The notes beneath the pieces are model-generated. The model was not told the DNA's origin, ran no database searches, and saw only the letters and a list, made by a program, of their open reading frames with translations. Below, piece after piece: positions 1 to 9,467 of a stretch of 64,000 nt of DNA. Origin of the DNA: Stappia stellulata DSM 5886 (lineage in GTDB: Bacteria; Pseudomonadota; Alphaproteobacteria; Rhizobiales; Stappiaceae); assembly GCF_000423705.1 (NCBI RefSeq), contig NZ_AUIM01000011.1, forward strand, positions 398,501 to 462,500, read 5' to 3'. Numbering within the stretch: the first letter of the stretch is position 1; every line of letters starts with the position of its first letter. A program made the position numbers and the translations under genes.

Positions 1-53
1 GCGCTGCGCGCCGGGCCGTGTAAGACAAGTCATCCCGGAAACGGCAAAGCCGC

Positions 54-2243
54 CTATCCGCCAAAGATCCGGTTGAGCAGATCGAGCGGGCCGCCGTCGT
101 CCTGCGTTCCATCGCGCATCGGCGGCAGACGTCGCGCGGGGTCGCCTTCGGCAGGTGTGATCGCGACGGGGGCATCGGGATTCGCGCCTGGCCGGGCGAC
201 CGTCAGCGGACGGTCGGAGACGCCTGGCAGACCGGCCACCGCAAGTCCCTGATGTCCGGCCGTCATCACGTCTTTCCAGATCTTCGCGGGCAGCGATCCG
301 CCGGTTGCCCGTTTCGTCGGCGAATTGTTGTCGTTGCCGAGCCAGACGGCGGTGGTCAAGGTTCCCGTGTAGCCGATGAACCATCCGTCGCGGAAATTCT
401 GGCTTGTGCCGGTCTTGCCGCCGGCGGGCCGGCCGGGCAGCTGGGCGGCCCGTCCCGTTCCCGTCAGCAGCGTTTCCGCCATCATCATGTTCATGTCGGA
501 CAAGGTGCTGTGGTCGATGACGCGACCCTTGCCATCTCCCTGGCGGGCATAGAGCAGCTTGCCGTCGGAGGTCCGGATCGAGCGGATGACATGCGGCACG
601 ATGCCATAGCCGCCGTTGGAAAACGGCACATAGGCGGCGGCGATTTCCAGCGGAGTGACCTCCGAGGTTCCAAGCGCGATGGAAAGATTTGACTGCAGCG
701 GCGAGGTGATGCCGAGCTTTCGCGCGCTGCGGATGATCGCGCGCGGGCCGACCTCATTCGCCAGTCTGGCCGCAACCGTGTTGAGCGACAGCGACAGGGC
801 CTGCGTGAGGCTGACCGGCCCCTTGTAGGATTTCGAGTAGTTCTTCGGCGCCCATTTGCCGATCCTGACCGGTTCGTCGACGCGGATGGTGTTTGGCGTC
901 AATCCGCGTTCGAGTGCCGCCAGATAGACGAAGGGCTTGAATGCCGAGCCTGGCTGGCGATGGGCGTTGACCGCGCGGTTGAACTGGCTGCGCGCATAAT
1001 CGCGCCCGCCCACCAGCGCCTTGACGGCGCCGGCGCGGTCGAGCGTGACGATGGCGCCCTGTTCGACGCCGCGTTTTACGCCTTCGTCGGCAAGCGCGCG
1101 GCGCAGCGCGTCTTCGGCAATGATCTGCAGGCCGAGGTCGACGGTGGTGTCGACGATGATGTCCTGTTCAATGCCTCCGACGTAGCTTGGCAGCAACTCC
1201 ATCACCCAGTCGGCGATATAGTTTTCGCTCGCCGACGTGTGATGGGTAACGACGCGCATCGGCGCGGCGATGGCGTCGGTTGCCTCGCGTTCGGTGAGGT
1301 ACCCTTCCTCCGCCATGGCCGCCAGCACGGTCGCCGCCCGTTCCGCAGCGAGGTCCGGGTTGCGGGTCGGGGCATAGCGCGAGGGGGCCTTCAGAAGGCC
1401 CGCGAGCGTCGCGGCCTCGGCGACGTTCAGCATGCGCGCGGACTTGTCGAAATAGCGTCGCGCGGCGGCATCCACGCCATAGGCTCCCGCTCCGAGATAG
1501 ACCCGGTTCAGATACATCTCCAGGATCTCGTCCTTGGAGTGATTGGCCTCAAGCCAGAGTGCGAGAACGGCCTCCTGGACCTTGCGCTTCAAGGTTCGAT
1601 CGGGTTCCAGAAAGAGGTTCTTCGCGAGCTGCTGCGTCAGTGTCGAGCCGCCCTGGACCAGCCGTCCGGTCGTGACATTGGTGACAATCGCACGGGCCAG
1701 GCCGATGGGATCGAGCCCGAAGTGCGAACGGAAGCGCCGGTCCTCGATGGCGATCACCGCCTGCTCGAGATAGGGGGGGAGCTGTTCCAGCCGCACGGCC
1801 TCGCCGCCGGTGTCGCCACGGTTGGCCATCAGGCTGCCGTCGGCCGCCACGATGCGCACGTTGGGGGGACGTTGCGGGACTTTCCATTCCGACGTCGGAG
1901 GCAGATAGGCGGCATAATATCCAAGCACGCCGATGCCGGCGATTCCGCCCCAGATGCACAGCACGACGCTCCAGTAGACGGCGCGCCGCAACAGGCCGCC
2001 CAGCCCGCCGCGCCGCGTGCGGGCGGATTTGGGGCGCCGGCCCGTGGATCCGCGTTTGCGGCCCTTGCCGCCGCCTGTTCCGGACCCGCGTTTGGCGGAC
2101 GCGGAGCGCGCCGGCTTTTTGCCGACGGCGCCCGGCCGATCCGCCTTTGTCAGGCGCATGTCGAGCGTGCCGCCGTTGCGTTCGGAGGCGTGCATGTCGA
2201 GGCGCGGCTCTTGCCGGCCCCTGCGTGACGATCCTCGTGCCAT
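54..2243 (-). CDS. Class A penicillin-binding protein (PBP1A family), bifunctional glycosyltransferase/transpeptidase
   Basis: Polymerises and cross-links peptidoglycan at the inner membrane. With the ATG at 2243 the protein has 729 residues: a basic Ser/Gly-rich cytoplasmic tail (1-85), one membrane anchor (about 88-112), and a GT51 glycosyltransferase domain with EDRRF (catalytic Glu167) and QGGSTLTQQLAKN (197-209). The transpeptidase domain carries SxxK at Ser433 (PGSAFKPF), SLN at 486-488 and KTGTS from Lys610. All catalytic motifs are present. The open frame extends 24 codons upstream to 2315; I prefer 2243 because the extension has no membrane or domain content, though no strong ribosome-binding site marks either start. 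It faces away from the next gene. The basic tail resembles several rhizobial PBP1A proteins; which mrc paralogue it is cannot be told here. Confidence 0.93.
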   Translation of the reverse strand: MARGSSRRGRQEPRLDMHASERNGGTLDMRLTKADRPGAVGKKPARSASAKRGSGTGGGKGRKRGSTGRRPKSARTRRGGLGGLLRRAVYWSVVLCIWGGIAGIGVLGYYAAYLPPTSEWKVPQRPPNVRIVAADGSLMANRGDTGGEAVRLEQLPPYLEQAVIAIEDRRFRSHFGLDPIGLARAIVTNVTTGRLVQGGSTLTQQLAKNLFLEPDRTLKRKVQEAVLALWLEANHSKDEILEMYLNRVYLGAGAYGVDAAARRYFDKSARMLNVAEAATLAGLLKAPSRYAPTRNPDLAAERAATVLAAMAEEGYLTEREATDAIAAPMRVVTHHTSASENYIADWVMELLPSYVGGIEQDIIVDTTVDLGLQIIAEDALRRALADEGVKRGVEQGAIVTLDRAGAVKALVGGRDYARSQFNRAVNAHRQPGSAFKPFVYLAALERGLTPNTIRVDEPVRIGKWAPKNYSKSYKGPVSLTQALSLSLNTVAARLANEVGPRAIIRSARKLGITSPLQSNLSIALGTSEVTPLEIAAAYVPFSNGGYGIVPHVIRSIRTSDGKLLYARQGDGKGRVIDHSTLSDMNMMMAETLLTGTGRAAQLPGRPAGGKTGTSQNFRDGWFIGYTGTLTTAVWLGNDNNSPTKRATGGSLPAKIWKDVMTAGHQGLAVAGLPGVSDRPLTVARPGANPDAPVAITPAEGDPARRLPPMRDGTQDDGGPLDLLNRIFGG

Positions 2244-2435
2244 GTGTCCGATCTGGTTGATGCGGGGCAGACTGTCCCTTTGGGTGTCTGCGGATCTGAA
2301 GTTTAAATGCGGCAATTTAAGGGGGTGTTAAGCTTGCCGGTCGCGCGCATGCGACGGGCCGCAGGCGGGCGGACTTTACACGGGCTGGCGGAGTCCCTAC
2401 CCCTTGAACCGGAAAACGAACGGGAGATCGGACGA

Positions 2436-2738
2436 ATGGCCAAGGGCTACTGGATCGGGCGGGTCGATGTGACGGACCTGGACGCCTACAAGGCGTATGT
2501 TACGGCCAATGCCGAGGCGTTTCGCGCCTACGGTGCGCGGTTTCTCGTGCGTGGAGGCACATTCGAGTGCGTCGAGGGTGCTGCACGCGCCCGCAACGTG
2601 GTGATCGAGTTCGACAGCTACGAGCAGGCGCTGGCCTGCTATCGCAGCGATGCCTACGCCCACGCCAAGAGTCTGCGGGAGAGGGGGGCCGTAGCCGACC
2701 TGATCGTCATCGAGGGCTACGACGGCCCGCAGCCTTGA
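2436..2738 (+). CDS. DUF1330 family protein
   Basis: Small cytoplasmic protein of 100 residues with the DUF1330 ferredoxin-like alpha/beta pattern. It opens MAKGYWIGRVDV and has the family's AYKAYV segment and a central FLVRGG strand. The biochemical role of the family is unknown. The start at 2436 follows a GGGAG element (2422-2426); the frame is open 43 codons further upstream but that part is not protein-like. The last codons overlap the TTGA start of the next gene, so the two are probably co-transcribed. Confidence 0.85.
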   Translation: MAKGYWIGRVDVTDLDAYKAYVTANAEAFRAYGARFLVRGGTFECVEGAARARNVVIEFDSYEQALACYRSDAYAHAKSLRERGAVADLIVIEGYDGPQP

Positions 2739-3211
2739 GCGAAGCGGGCGCCTTCGTTGTCCGCGCGGTGGAGCGCGACGAAGTAGACGCAGTCCACGCC
2801 CTGTGGCTCGCGGCTGGGGATCGGGGTGCCTGGCAGCCTGCGTCGAACGGAGCGGATCTTCTGGCCGAGCTCGATGTGCTGGCGCCGGAGGGGCGCGTCT
2901 GGGCGGCCTTTCAAAGGCGGCGTCCCGTCGCCTTTGCGGCGGCGGGCGAACTCGACGGCGCCTTGTGGCTGTCCGCGCTCGGCGTCGATGCGTCGTTTCG
3001 CGGGCGCGGTCTGGCGCGATCGCTTCTTGCCGCCGCGACCGGATACGGGCAATGGGCCTATTATCCCGCTCTGCTGACCCTTGCGCCGCGCGCACAGATG
3101 GAATTTCTGGAGCGTTTCGGGTTCCTGCGCCTTGATGGCGAGCGTCTGGATGGCGGCTTGCGCGCACTGGCCGATGCACGAAACCTGTCGGCCTTTGCGC
3201 GCAGATTATAA
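2735..3211 (+). CDS. GNAT family N-acetyltransferase
   Basis: Predicted acetyl-CoA-dependent acetyltransferase of about 158 residues with unknown acceptor. The acetyl-CoA-binding motif A is visible as VDASFRGRGLARSLL, with the Arg-Gly-x-Gly pattern preceding a helix. A downstream ALLTLAPRAQMEFLERFGF matches the end of the fold (strand, then a Phe-rich helix and turn). I place the start at TTG 2735, which overlaps the preceding stop as TTGA, because the longer open frame to 2567 lies inside the DUF1330 gene and is compositionally a shadow. An internal GTG about 25 bases later is an alternative. The substrate cannot be inferred. Confidence 0.75.
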   Translation: MSEAGAFVVRAVERDEVDAVHALWLAAGDRGAWQPASNGADLLAELDVLAPEGRVWAAFQRRRPVAFAAAGELDGALWLSALGVDASFRGRGLARSLLAAATGYGQWAYYPALLTLAPRAQMEFLERFGFLRLDGERLDGGLRALADARNLSAFARRL

Positions 3212-3220
3212 GGCTTGCGC

Positions 3221-4159
3221 CTAGCTTGCGTAGCGCTGGGCGTCCGCCCCGTAGTGGTTTACGTAGCGGCTGTTGAGCGCAGACACCGGCATGATGATCA
3301 GGACGTCTGTCGTTCCGAACTGCCGGTCCACCACCGCACCTTCGCCAATATAGGCGCCAAGCCGCAGGTAACCCTTGATCAGCGGCGGCAGATCCCGAAG
3401 GGCCTGGCGGTCGTTGATCTCGGCTTTCGCCATCCGGTTCATGTCGACAAAGCGGTGATCGACGGCTTTGACCTGCCAGTCCTGCGGCGGTCGGGCGTTG
3501 TGATGCAGGAAGGCAAGCTGCTCCGCCATCCCCTCCGGCTCGGTTCCCGCAATCGAGGCGCAGCCGACCATGACATCGACCCTGTGCATGAGGACATAGG
3601 CCCAGATGCCATGCCAGAGCAGCTCGACGGTGCGTTTCGTCCGGTAGGGCTTGAGCACGCAGGAGCGCCCGAGTTCCAGGAAGTTGAGATGCGGATGCCG
3701 GTCGACCAGCGTCTGGATATCAAACTCGTCGGCGGTGTAGAAGCCGCCGTTTTGCGCGGCGACGGCCTGTCGCAGCAGTCTGTATGTGCCCACGATCCGC
3801 GGCTTTTTGCGTCCGAAGGGGGCATTTCGCTCCGCCGTATCGTGATCGAGCACCAGAAGGTGGTCGCAGATTTCGTCATAGGCGTCGATGTCGCGGCGTG
3901 TCGCCTGTGCCTCGGCATCGGCGATTGCCGACATTTCCTCATAGAACACATGATAGCGCAGCATCTGGGCCTTCCGGATTTCGCGCGGGCTGCGCGCCAG
4001 CCGGACTTCAAGCGATCCGATGCGACCCAGGCTGGCCGCATGCCGGCTGGTGGGTGTCGCGGCCGTTCGCGGCAGCCATGCCGGAGCAAGGGCCGCGGCA
4101 GGCATGAATTTCCGCACGAGGCTGCGCGGAGACAGAAGACCCGATCGCTGCATGGACAT
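3221..4159 (-). CDS. OlsB-like N-acyltransferase (ornithine lipid / N-acyl amino acid synthesis type)
   Basis: Predicted 312-residue GNAT-fold acyltransferase of the Acetyltransf_5 (hemolysin-like/OlsB) family, which in rhizobia transfers a 3-hydroxyacyl chain from ACP to ornithine. Family marks are VRLARSPREIRKAQMLRYHVFYEEM near the start of the domain, the DxxCDHLLVLD stretch, and FLELGRSCVLKPYR, the conserved Glu-Leu-Gly-Arg-Ser segment. The frame is open to 4321, but ATG 4159 follows a GGG-rich purine tract and gives a normal N-terminus; ATG 4153 is also possible. Classical OlsB proteins are shorter (about 290), so the precise acceptor is uncertain. No olsA is adjacent. Confidence 0.75.
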   Translation of the reverse strand: MSMQRSGLLSPRSLVRKFMPAAALAPAWLPRTAATPTSRHAASLGRIGSLEVRLARSPREIRKAQMLRYHVFYEEMSAIADAEAQATRRDIDAYDEICDHLLVLDHDTAERNAPFGRKKPRIVGTYRLLRQAVAAQNGGFYTADEFDIQTLVDRHPHLNFLELGRSCVLKPYRTKRTVELLWHGIWAYVLMHRVDVMVGCASIAGTEPEGMAEQLAFLHHNARPPQDWQVKAVDHRFVDMNRMAKAEINDRQALRDLPPLIKGYLRLGAYIGEGAVVDRQFGTTDVLIIMPVSALNSRYVNHYGADAQRYAS

Positions 4160-4378
4160 GGCGTTTTTTCCCGACTTACCCCCGGCAGACGTGCATGTGC
4201 CCCCTGGACACGCGTTGGCCGCTGACACGCCCGTCTCCGACAAGCTGGTGGATGTCAACACGTCGCGCCACCCGGGTGACCGCGTTTCATTGCACTGTCG
4301 TAGACCATACTTTCCCGACACTTGCGTGACAATGCGGGCGCGCGCGTAAAGGTTGTCGGGAGAGGGGAGCTGGCCCGC

Positions 4379-6748
4379 CTAACCGGGACCCGTTCCCACG
4401 TCGCGTAGATGGCGGGCGAGCAATTCGGGGTCGATCGGCTTGGTCAGCACGGCGTCTGCGCCGGCAGCCAGGGCCGCCTCTTCCGCTTCCGGCGTGACAT
4501 CTGCAGTGACCGCGAGAACGGCGACCGGCGTGCGGGTTGCCTGGCGTTCCAGGTCGCGAAAGCGACGGATTGCCGTAAGGCCGTCGACACCGGGCATATG
4601 GAGATCCATCAGGATCATGTCGAAACCCGCCTGGCAGCGCACGGCGTCGAGCGCTTCCGCGCCGTCGCTGACCACAACCGGTTCATGGCCGAGCTTGCGC
4701 ACCAGCGCTTCGGTCAGCATTCGGTTGATGTCATTGTCGTCCGCGACCAGCAACCGCAGCGGTCGTGAGGCGGGGGACTTGCTCCTGGCCTGGTAGTCCT
4801 TCGAGCGGTCGTCGCCGAGAAGGTCCCATGCGGCTTCGGTGTCGCCACGTTCGAGGACCGCGTGCACGACCTGAACCAGCGTCGCGGAGCGGATAGGACG
4901 AATCAGATAAGCGCCGAAGCCCGCCGCCCGCAGCCGGGGCAGCCGTTCGCGTTCCGCCGGCGTGATCATGACGATGGCCGGGGCCGTGACGCCGGCCGCC
5001 CTTGCGCCGGCAAGCCAGGCGCCGGCGTCGGAGACGGCGAGCGGGTCGAGCAGGATAAGGTCGGCACCTGCCAGCGCATCGTCACCGTCGCCGTCACCGG
5101 CGGAGACGAAAAGAGCTTCGGCGCCTTCCGCTTCGAGCCGGCGCGCGACAAGCGGTCCCTCCACACGGCTGCGGGTAACGAGAACGATCGTCTTTTCCGC
5201 GAGCGCCGCGCCGGTTCCGACCGCGCTGTCCGCCTTCTTGTCGTCGGCTGAGGGGGCAAGCGGCAGGGTCACGCGAAAACACGCGCCGGCCCCCTCCGCC
5301 GCCGTTGCGGTGATCTCGCCACCCATCAGCCGCGCGAGACGTCGCGAGATCGAAAGGCCGAGACCCGCGCCGTCGAAGCGCCGCGCGGGACCGTGATCGA
5401 TTTGCTCGAATTCCTCAAACAGCCGTTCCGCCTCGCCGGCGGAAAAGCCGATTCCGGTGTCGCGGACAGTTATTGCAAGCCGCGATGATCGCGCGTCGGC
5501 AGGGGCGGGTTCGCATTCCAGCGCAATCTCGACGCCCCCCTCCTCGGTGAACTTCAGGCCGTTGCCGGCGAGATTGAACAGGATTTGCCTGAGGCGCACG
5601 GCGTCGACGACCAGCCGGTCCGGCAATCTCGGCGAGACGAAACAGGCGATTTCCAGCCCCTTGGCCTGCGCGCGTGGACTGAGAAGCTCCACCACGCTTT
5701 CCGCCAACAAGGCGATGTCGGTCGGGGCGGGCGCAAGATCGAGACGGCCGGCCTCGATCTTCGACATGTCCAGCACTTCGCTGATGAGAAGCAGCAGGAT
5801 TTCTCCGGAACTGCGTACGGCCTCGACGTAGCTGCGCTGTTCGGCGGTAAGGCGTGTGTCGCGCAGCAATCCGGCCATGCCGAGGATGCCGTTCAGCGGC
5901 GTGCGGATTTCGTGACTGACGGTTGCAAGGAAGCGGCTCTTGGAGGCGCTTGCGGTTTCCGCCTGGTTGCGGGCCGCGACAAGCGCATCCTCGATCTGGC
6001 GCCTGTCGGTGACGTCGCGCAGGATCGTCTGGATCAGCGGCTCGCCGCTGCGCCCGTCCCGAACGGCGACGTCGCGGCGAGCAAACCAGCGTGGGCCTGT
6101 CGCGGTCTCGATGCGAATGTCGGCGCAGCCCGCGGGGCCGCTGTCGTCGCCGGACGCGTGCAAGGCATCGATGCGTCCGTCGGGGAAGAGTTTCAGGGCG
6201 GCGTCGTTGGCGTAGACGACGTCACCGCCCTCGCGCCAGCGGGTGACCACATCGCCGAGCGTGTCGAGCACGTCGCGATGGCGGGCGTCGCTCTCCTTCA
6301 GGTGCCAGATGTCGTCGGAAAGGGCCTCGTTTTCGGCTGCAAGGTCTGCAAGCCGGCGGGAAAGGCCGCTTTCACGGGTGCTGGCCCGTGTCTGGACGAT
6401 CGCAAGGGCGGCAAGCGTGAGCCCGGTCATTGCGAGAACCGTGGCGGCAACAGACTGACGTGCGGGTTCCGGCACGATCGACAGCAAGGCGGCCGCGCCG
6501 GCAAGGAAACCGACGGTCGCGATCGCGAACGTGAGCAGAAGCACGAGCAAGCCGCGGTCCGGCATGGCGGTGTCGCCGGAAACACCATCGTCCGGCGGTG
6601 AGGTCCGGACATTGACGGCGTGCCGGGGCCGCTCGGGCGGAGCCTTGCGGTTGAGCGATTGCGGGGACACGAAACTCCACTCCCGATGACGCGCGGCGCG
6701 GTTGAAAACGCGAGTCTCGTCTGCAGAGATTGAAAAAGCGTTTCGCAA
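4379..6748 (-). CDS. Hybrid sensor histidine kinase with two receiver domains
   Basis: Inner-membrane hybrid kinase of up to 789 residues. Two membrane helices (about 65-90 and 98-118) are followed by a PAS-like region (155-250), a HisKA domain with phospho-acceptor His279 in SHEIRTPLNG, and a HATPase with N box (392-400), DTGIG (430-434) and GLGLS (463-467). A first receiver-like domain (518-635) lacks the N-terminal acidic pair and has Arg where the conserved Lys is expected. The second receiver (664-780) is intact, with phospho-acceptor Asp715 in LMDLHMPGVDG. No partner regulator is adjacent. The true start may be later (ATG near residue 62), just before the first membrane segment. The signal is unknown. 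Confidence 0.9.
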   Translation of the reverse strand: MRNAFSISADETRVFNRAARHREWSFVSPQSLNRKAPPERPRHAVNVRTSPPDDGVSGDTAMPDRGLLVLLLTFAIATVGFLAGAAALLSIVPEPARQSVAATVLAMTGLTLAALAIVQTRASTRESGLSRRLADLAAENEALSDDIWHLKESDARHRDVLDTLGDVVTRWREGGDVVYANDAALKLFPDGRIDALHASGDDSGPAGCADIRIETATGPRWFARRDVAVRDGRSGEPLIQTILRDVTDRRQIEDALVAARNQAETASASKSRFLATVSHEIRTPLNGILGMAGLLRDTRLTAEQRSYVEAVRSSGEILLLLISEVLDMSKIEAGRLDLAPAPTDIALLAESVVELLSPRAQAKGLEIACFVSPRLPDRLVVDAVRLRQILFNLAGNGLKFTEEGGVEIALECEPAPADARSSRLAITVRDTGIGFSAGEAERLFEEFEQIDHGPARRFDGAGLGLSISRRLARLMGGEITATAAEGAGACFRVTLPLAPSADDKKADSAVGTGAALAEKTIVLVTRSRVEGPLVARRLEAEGAEALFVSAGDGDGDDALAGADLILLDPLAVSDAGAWLAGARAAGVTAPAIVMITPAERERLPRLRAAGFGAYLIRPIRSATLVQVVHAVLERGDTEAAWDLLGDDRSKDYQARSKSPASRPLRLLVADDNDINRMLTEALVRKLGHEPVVVSDGAEALDAVRCQAGFDMILMDLHMPGVDGLTAIRRFRDLERQATRTPVAVLAVTADVTPEAEEAALAAGADAVLTKPIDPELLARHLRDVGTGPG

Positions 6749-6766
6749 GGTCCCCCGGAAGGGGCC

Positions 6767-8293
6767 TCAGGCGGCCTGCCGGTCGAGCGCTGCGCCGCGA
6801 TAGCTCAGCGCTTCGGCAAGATGCATCCGGCCGACCTCCGCCTGTCCGTCGAGGTCGGCGAGTGTCCGCGCGACCTTCAGAACGCGGTGGTACCCGCGCG
6901 CCGACAGGTGCAGCGTTTCCGCCGCGCCCTGCAGGAGTTCGACGCCGGCCCGGTCGGGTCGGGCGACATTCTCGATCAGGCGCGCGCCCGCCTGGGCGTT
7001 GGTGCGGGCGGTCGATCCCAGCGCCGCGTAGCGGTCGCTCTGGATGCGGCGTGCGGCAAGCACCCGTGTCGCGACATCGGCGGAACTTTCCGCGGTGTCG
7101 GGCGCGATCAGGTCGGCCGCCGACAGGGCGGGCACGTCGATCCGCAGGTCGAGGCGGTCAAGCAGCGGGCCGGAGAGGCGTCCCTGATATTCACTCGCAC
7201 ACCGCGCCCCACGCTTGCACACATGTCCCGGTTCTCCGGCGTGGCCACAGCGGCAGGGGTTCATTGCCGCGATCAGTTGCACGCGCGATGGATAGGTCGT
7301 GCGGTGGTTGGCCCGGACGATCACGCTTTCGCCGCTCTCCAGCGGCTGGCGCAGGCCGTCGAGCACCTGTGGCTGAAATTCCGGCAACTCGTCCAGGAAA
7401 AGCACGCCGTTGTGCGCGAGCGAGACCTCGCCCGGGCGGGCACGGAAGCCGCCGCCGACAAGGGCTGCCATCGAGGCGGAATGATGCGGGGCCCGGTAGG
7501 GCCTGCGCTCCGACAACCGTCCGTCGGAGAGTTCGCCGGCGATCGAGGCGATCATCGACACTTCGAGCAATTCGCGGGGCGAGAGCGGCGGCAGGATCGA
7601 GGGCAGCCTGCTCGCCAGCATCGACTTTCCGGCGCCGGGCGGGCCGATCATCAAGAGATTGTGCCCGCCGGCCGCGGCGATCTCGAGCGCTCGTTTCGCT
7701 GTCTCCTGACCGCGCACCTCGCTGAGGTCGGGAAGAACCGAAGGATCCGCCCGAAGCCTCGGGATCGGACGGGAGAGCATTTGCGTGCCCTTGAAGTGGT
7801 TGGCGAGCTGGATCAGCGAGGCCGGCGCGAGAATGTCCATCTCCTCGTCGGCCCAGGCTGCCTCCGCGCCGCAGGCGGCGGGGCAGATCAGGCCCTTGTC
7901 GGCCGTGTTGGCGGCGATGGCGGCCGGCAACACGCCGGCGACGGCGGAAATCGAGCCGTCCAGGGCGAGTTCGCCAAGCACGATGTAGCCGTCGAGATCC
8001 GGTGCCGGAATGGCGCCCATCGCCGCCATCAGCGCGAGCGCGATCGGAAGATCGAAATGGGAGCCTTCCTTGGGAAGGTCGGCGGGAGCCATGTTGACGG
8101 TGACGCGTTTGGCGGGAAGCGCCAGGCCGGAGGCCAGAAGCGCCGAACGCACCCGTTCGCGACTTTCGCCCACGGCCTTGTCGGGGAGGCCGACGATGGT
8201 GAAGGCGACCTGCCCGGGACCGATCTGCACCTGCACGTCGACCGGCTTGGCCTCGATGCCCTGAAACGCCACCGTCGCGACGCGTGACACCAT
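6767..8293 (-). CDS. comM: YifB/ComM family Mg-chelatase-like AAA+ ATPase
   Basis: 508-residue AAA+ protein of the ComM/YifB family, a hexameric helicase that promotes branch migration during integration of incoming DNA in naturally competent bacteria. It has an N-terminal Lon-like ChlI domain (about 20-140), Walker A GPPGAGKS at 217-224, Walker B VLFLDE at 297-302, a zinc-finger-like Cys cluster further on (CRCGH...CKRGARC) and a C-terminal Mg-chelatase helical domain. ATG 8293 follows GGAGGGG with good spacing; the upstream open extension contains palindromes and is not coding. It lies downstream of gshB. Competence in this organism is not shown by the window. Confidence 0.93.
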   Translation of the reverse strand: MVSRVATVAFQGIEAKPVDVQVQIGPGQVAFTIVGLPDKAVGESRERVRSALLASGLALPAKRVTVNMAPADLPKEGSHFDLPIALALMAAMGAIPAPDLDGYIVLGELALDGSISAVAGVLPAAIAANTADKGLICPAACGAEAAWADEEMDILAPASLIQLANHFKGTQMLSRPIPRLRADPSVLPDLSEVRGQETAKRALEIAAAGGHNLLMIGPPGAGKSMLASRLPSILPPLSPRELLEVSMIASIAGELSDGRLSERRPYRAPHHSASMAALVGGGFRARPGEVSLAHNGVLFLDELPEFQPQVLDGLRQPLESGESVIVRANHRTTYPSRVQLIAAMNPCRCGHAGEPGHVCKRGARCASEYQGRLSGPLLDRLDLRIDVPALSAADLIAPDTAESSADVATRVLAARRIQSDRYAALGSTARTNAQAGARLIENVARPDRAGVELLQGAAETLHLSARGYHRVLKVARTLADLDGQAEVGRMHLAEALSYRGAALDRQAA

Positions 8294-8324
8294 CTTTCCC
8301 CCCCTCCAAGCGCGCTTTGAAAAA

Positions 8325-8345
8325 TTGCAATTGAAAGAATTGCAA
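8325..8345. terminator. AT-rich palindrome upstream of comM
   Basis: A perfect 8-bp inverted repeat, TTGCAATT and AATTGCAA, separated by five bases. On the minus strand it is followed directly by five T residues, so it could be a weak terminator after gshB. It could equally be an operator 32 bases upstream of comM. Only two G:C pairs are in the stem, so termination would be poor. Confidence 0.4.
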
Positions 8346-8370
8346 CCTAGCGCAACCGGAGAGGGTGTAC

Positions 8371-8390
8371 AACCGCACGTTTGTGCGGTT
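8371..8390. terminator. Hairpin after gshB
   Basis: A perfect 8-bp inverted repeat (AACCGCAC / GTGCGGTT) with a four-base loop lies 15 bases past the gshB stop on the minus strand. No T tract follows directly. Together with the palindrome at 8325-8345 it probably forms the 3' end of the gshB transcript. Confidence 0.4.
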
Positions 8391-8405
8391 TCGCGATCCG
8401 TCGGA

Positions 8406-9368
8406 TCAGCTGTGTGCCGCGCGTTTGGCCTCCACGATGTCCCACAGGGCCCCCGCGACATCCGGGCCGCCGAGCTTGGCGACGGCGCGAATGCCGGTCG
8501 GGGCCGTCACATTGATTTCCGTCAGGCAGCCGTCGATGACGTCGATCCCGACCAGGATCAGTCCCTTTTCGCGCAGCGAGGGTCCCAGGCGGGCGCAGAT
8601 CTCGCGTTCGCGTTCGGTCAGATCCGCTTCACGCGCGGCGCCGCCGCGCACCATGTTGGAGCGCAGGTCGCCCGCTTGCGGGACCCGGTTCACGGCGCCG
8701 GCGAACTCGCCGTTGACCAGAAGGATGCGCTTGTCGCCCTTGTCGACATTGGGCAGGAAGCGCTGGATCACCCAGGGCTCGCGGAAGGTCGCCGCGAAGA
8801 AGTCGTAGAGCGATCCGTAGTTGAGGTCGTCATGGGTGATGCGGAACACGGCCGCGCCGCCGTGGCCGAACAAGGGCTTCATGACAATGTCTTGATGCTC
8901 GGCGCGGAAGGCATCGATGGCGTCGCGGTCGCGGGTGATCAGCGTCGGTGGCATGAGGTCGGCGAACTCGGTGACGAAGAGCTTTTCCGGGGCGTTGCGC
9001 ACGGCCGCCGGGTCATTGACCACGAGGGTCCTGGGGTGGACCTTCTCCAGCATGTGGGTTGCCGCGACATAGGCCATGTCGAAGGGCGGGTCCTGGCGCA
9101 TCAGGATGACGTCCATCTCCAAAAGGTCCGTGACCTTGGCGTCGCCCAGTTCGAAGTGGCGGCCGGCCTCGTCGCGCACCTGCACCGGTTCCAGCGCGGC
9201 GGTGACGCGGTCGCCGGTCATCGCCAGCCTGTCCGGCGTGTAATGATGGAGCGTGTGGCCGCGCGCCTGGGCCTCCAGCATCAGTGCGAAGGCACTGTCG
9301 CCGGCGATATTGATCGAGGAGATGTGGTCCATCTGGACCGCGATCTTGAGCGGGGATGTCGAGGGCAT
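8406..9368 (-). CDS. gshB: Glutathione synthase
   Basis: ATP-grasp ligase joining gamma-glutamylcysteine and glycine to make glutathione, in the cytoplasm. The 320-residue length matches E. coli GshB (316). It begins [18 protein letters not shown], the family N-terminus, and contains [11 protein letters not shown], the ATP-grasp segment [22 protein letters not shown], and the C-terminal [23 protein letters not shown] 9368 has GGAG seven bases upstream; the 20 extra upstream codons are not needed. It follows yraN and rsmI on the same strand, a common alphaproteobacterial arrangement. Confidence 0.96.
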   Translation of the reverse strand: MPSTSPLKIAVQMDHISSINIAGDSAFALMLEAQARGHTLHHYTPDRLAMTGDRVTAALEPVQVRDEAGRHFELGDAKVTDLLEMDVILMRQDPPFDMAYVAATHMLEKVHPRTLVVNDPAAVRNAPEKLFVTEFADLMPPTLITRDRDAIDAFRAEHQDIVMKPLFGHGGAAVFRITHDDLNYGSLYDFFAATFREPWVIQRFLPNVDKGDKRILLVNGEFAGAVNRVPQAGDLRSNMVRGGAAREADLTEREREICARLGPSLREKGLILVGIDVIDGCLTEINVTAPTGIRAVAKLGGPDVAGALWDIVEAKRAAHS

Positions 9369-9467
9369 GCGAGACTCCGGCGCCGGAAGCGGCAAGGGAA
9401 AGGCGTTTGCCCCAGCATATGCGGGCAAGGGGACGCTTTGTCCAGACGCGGGCGTCCCAACGACAGG

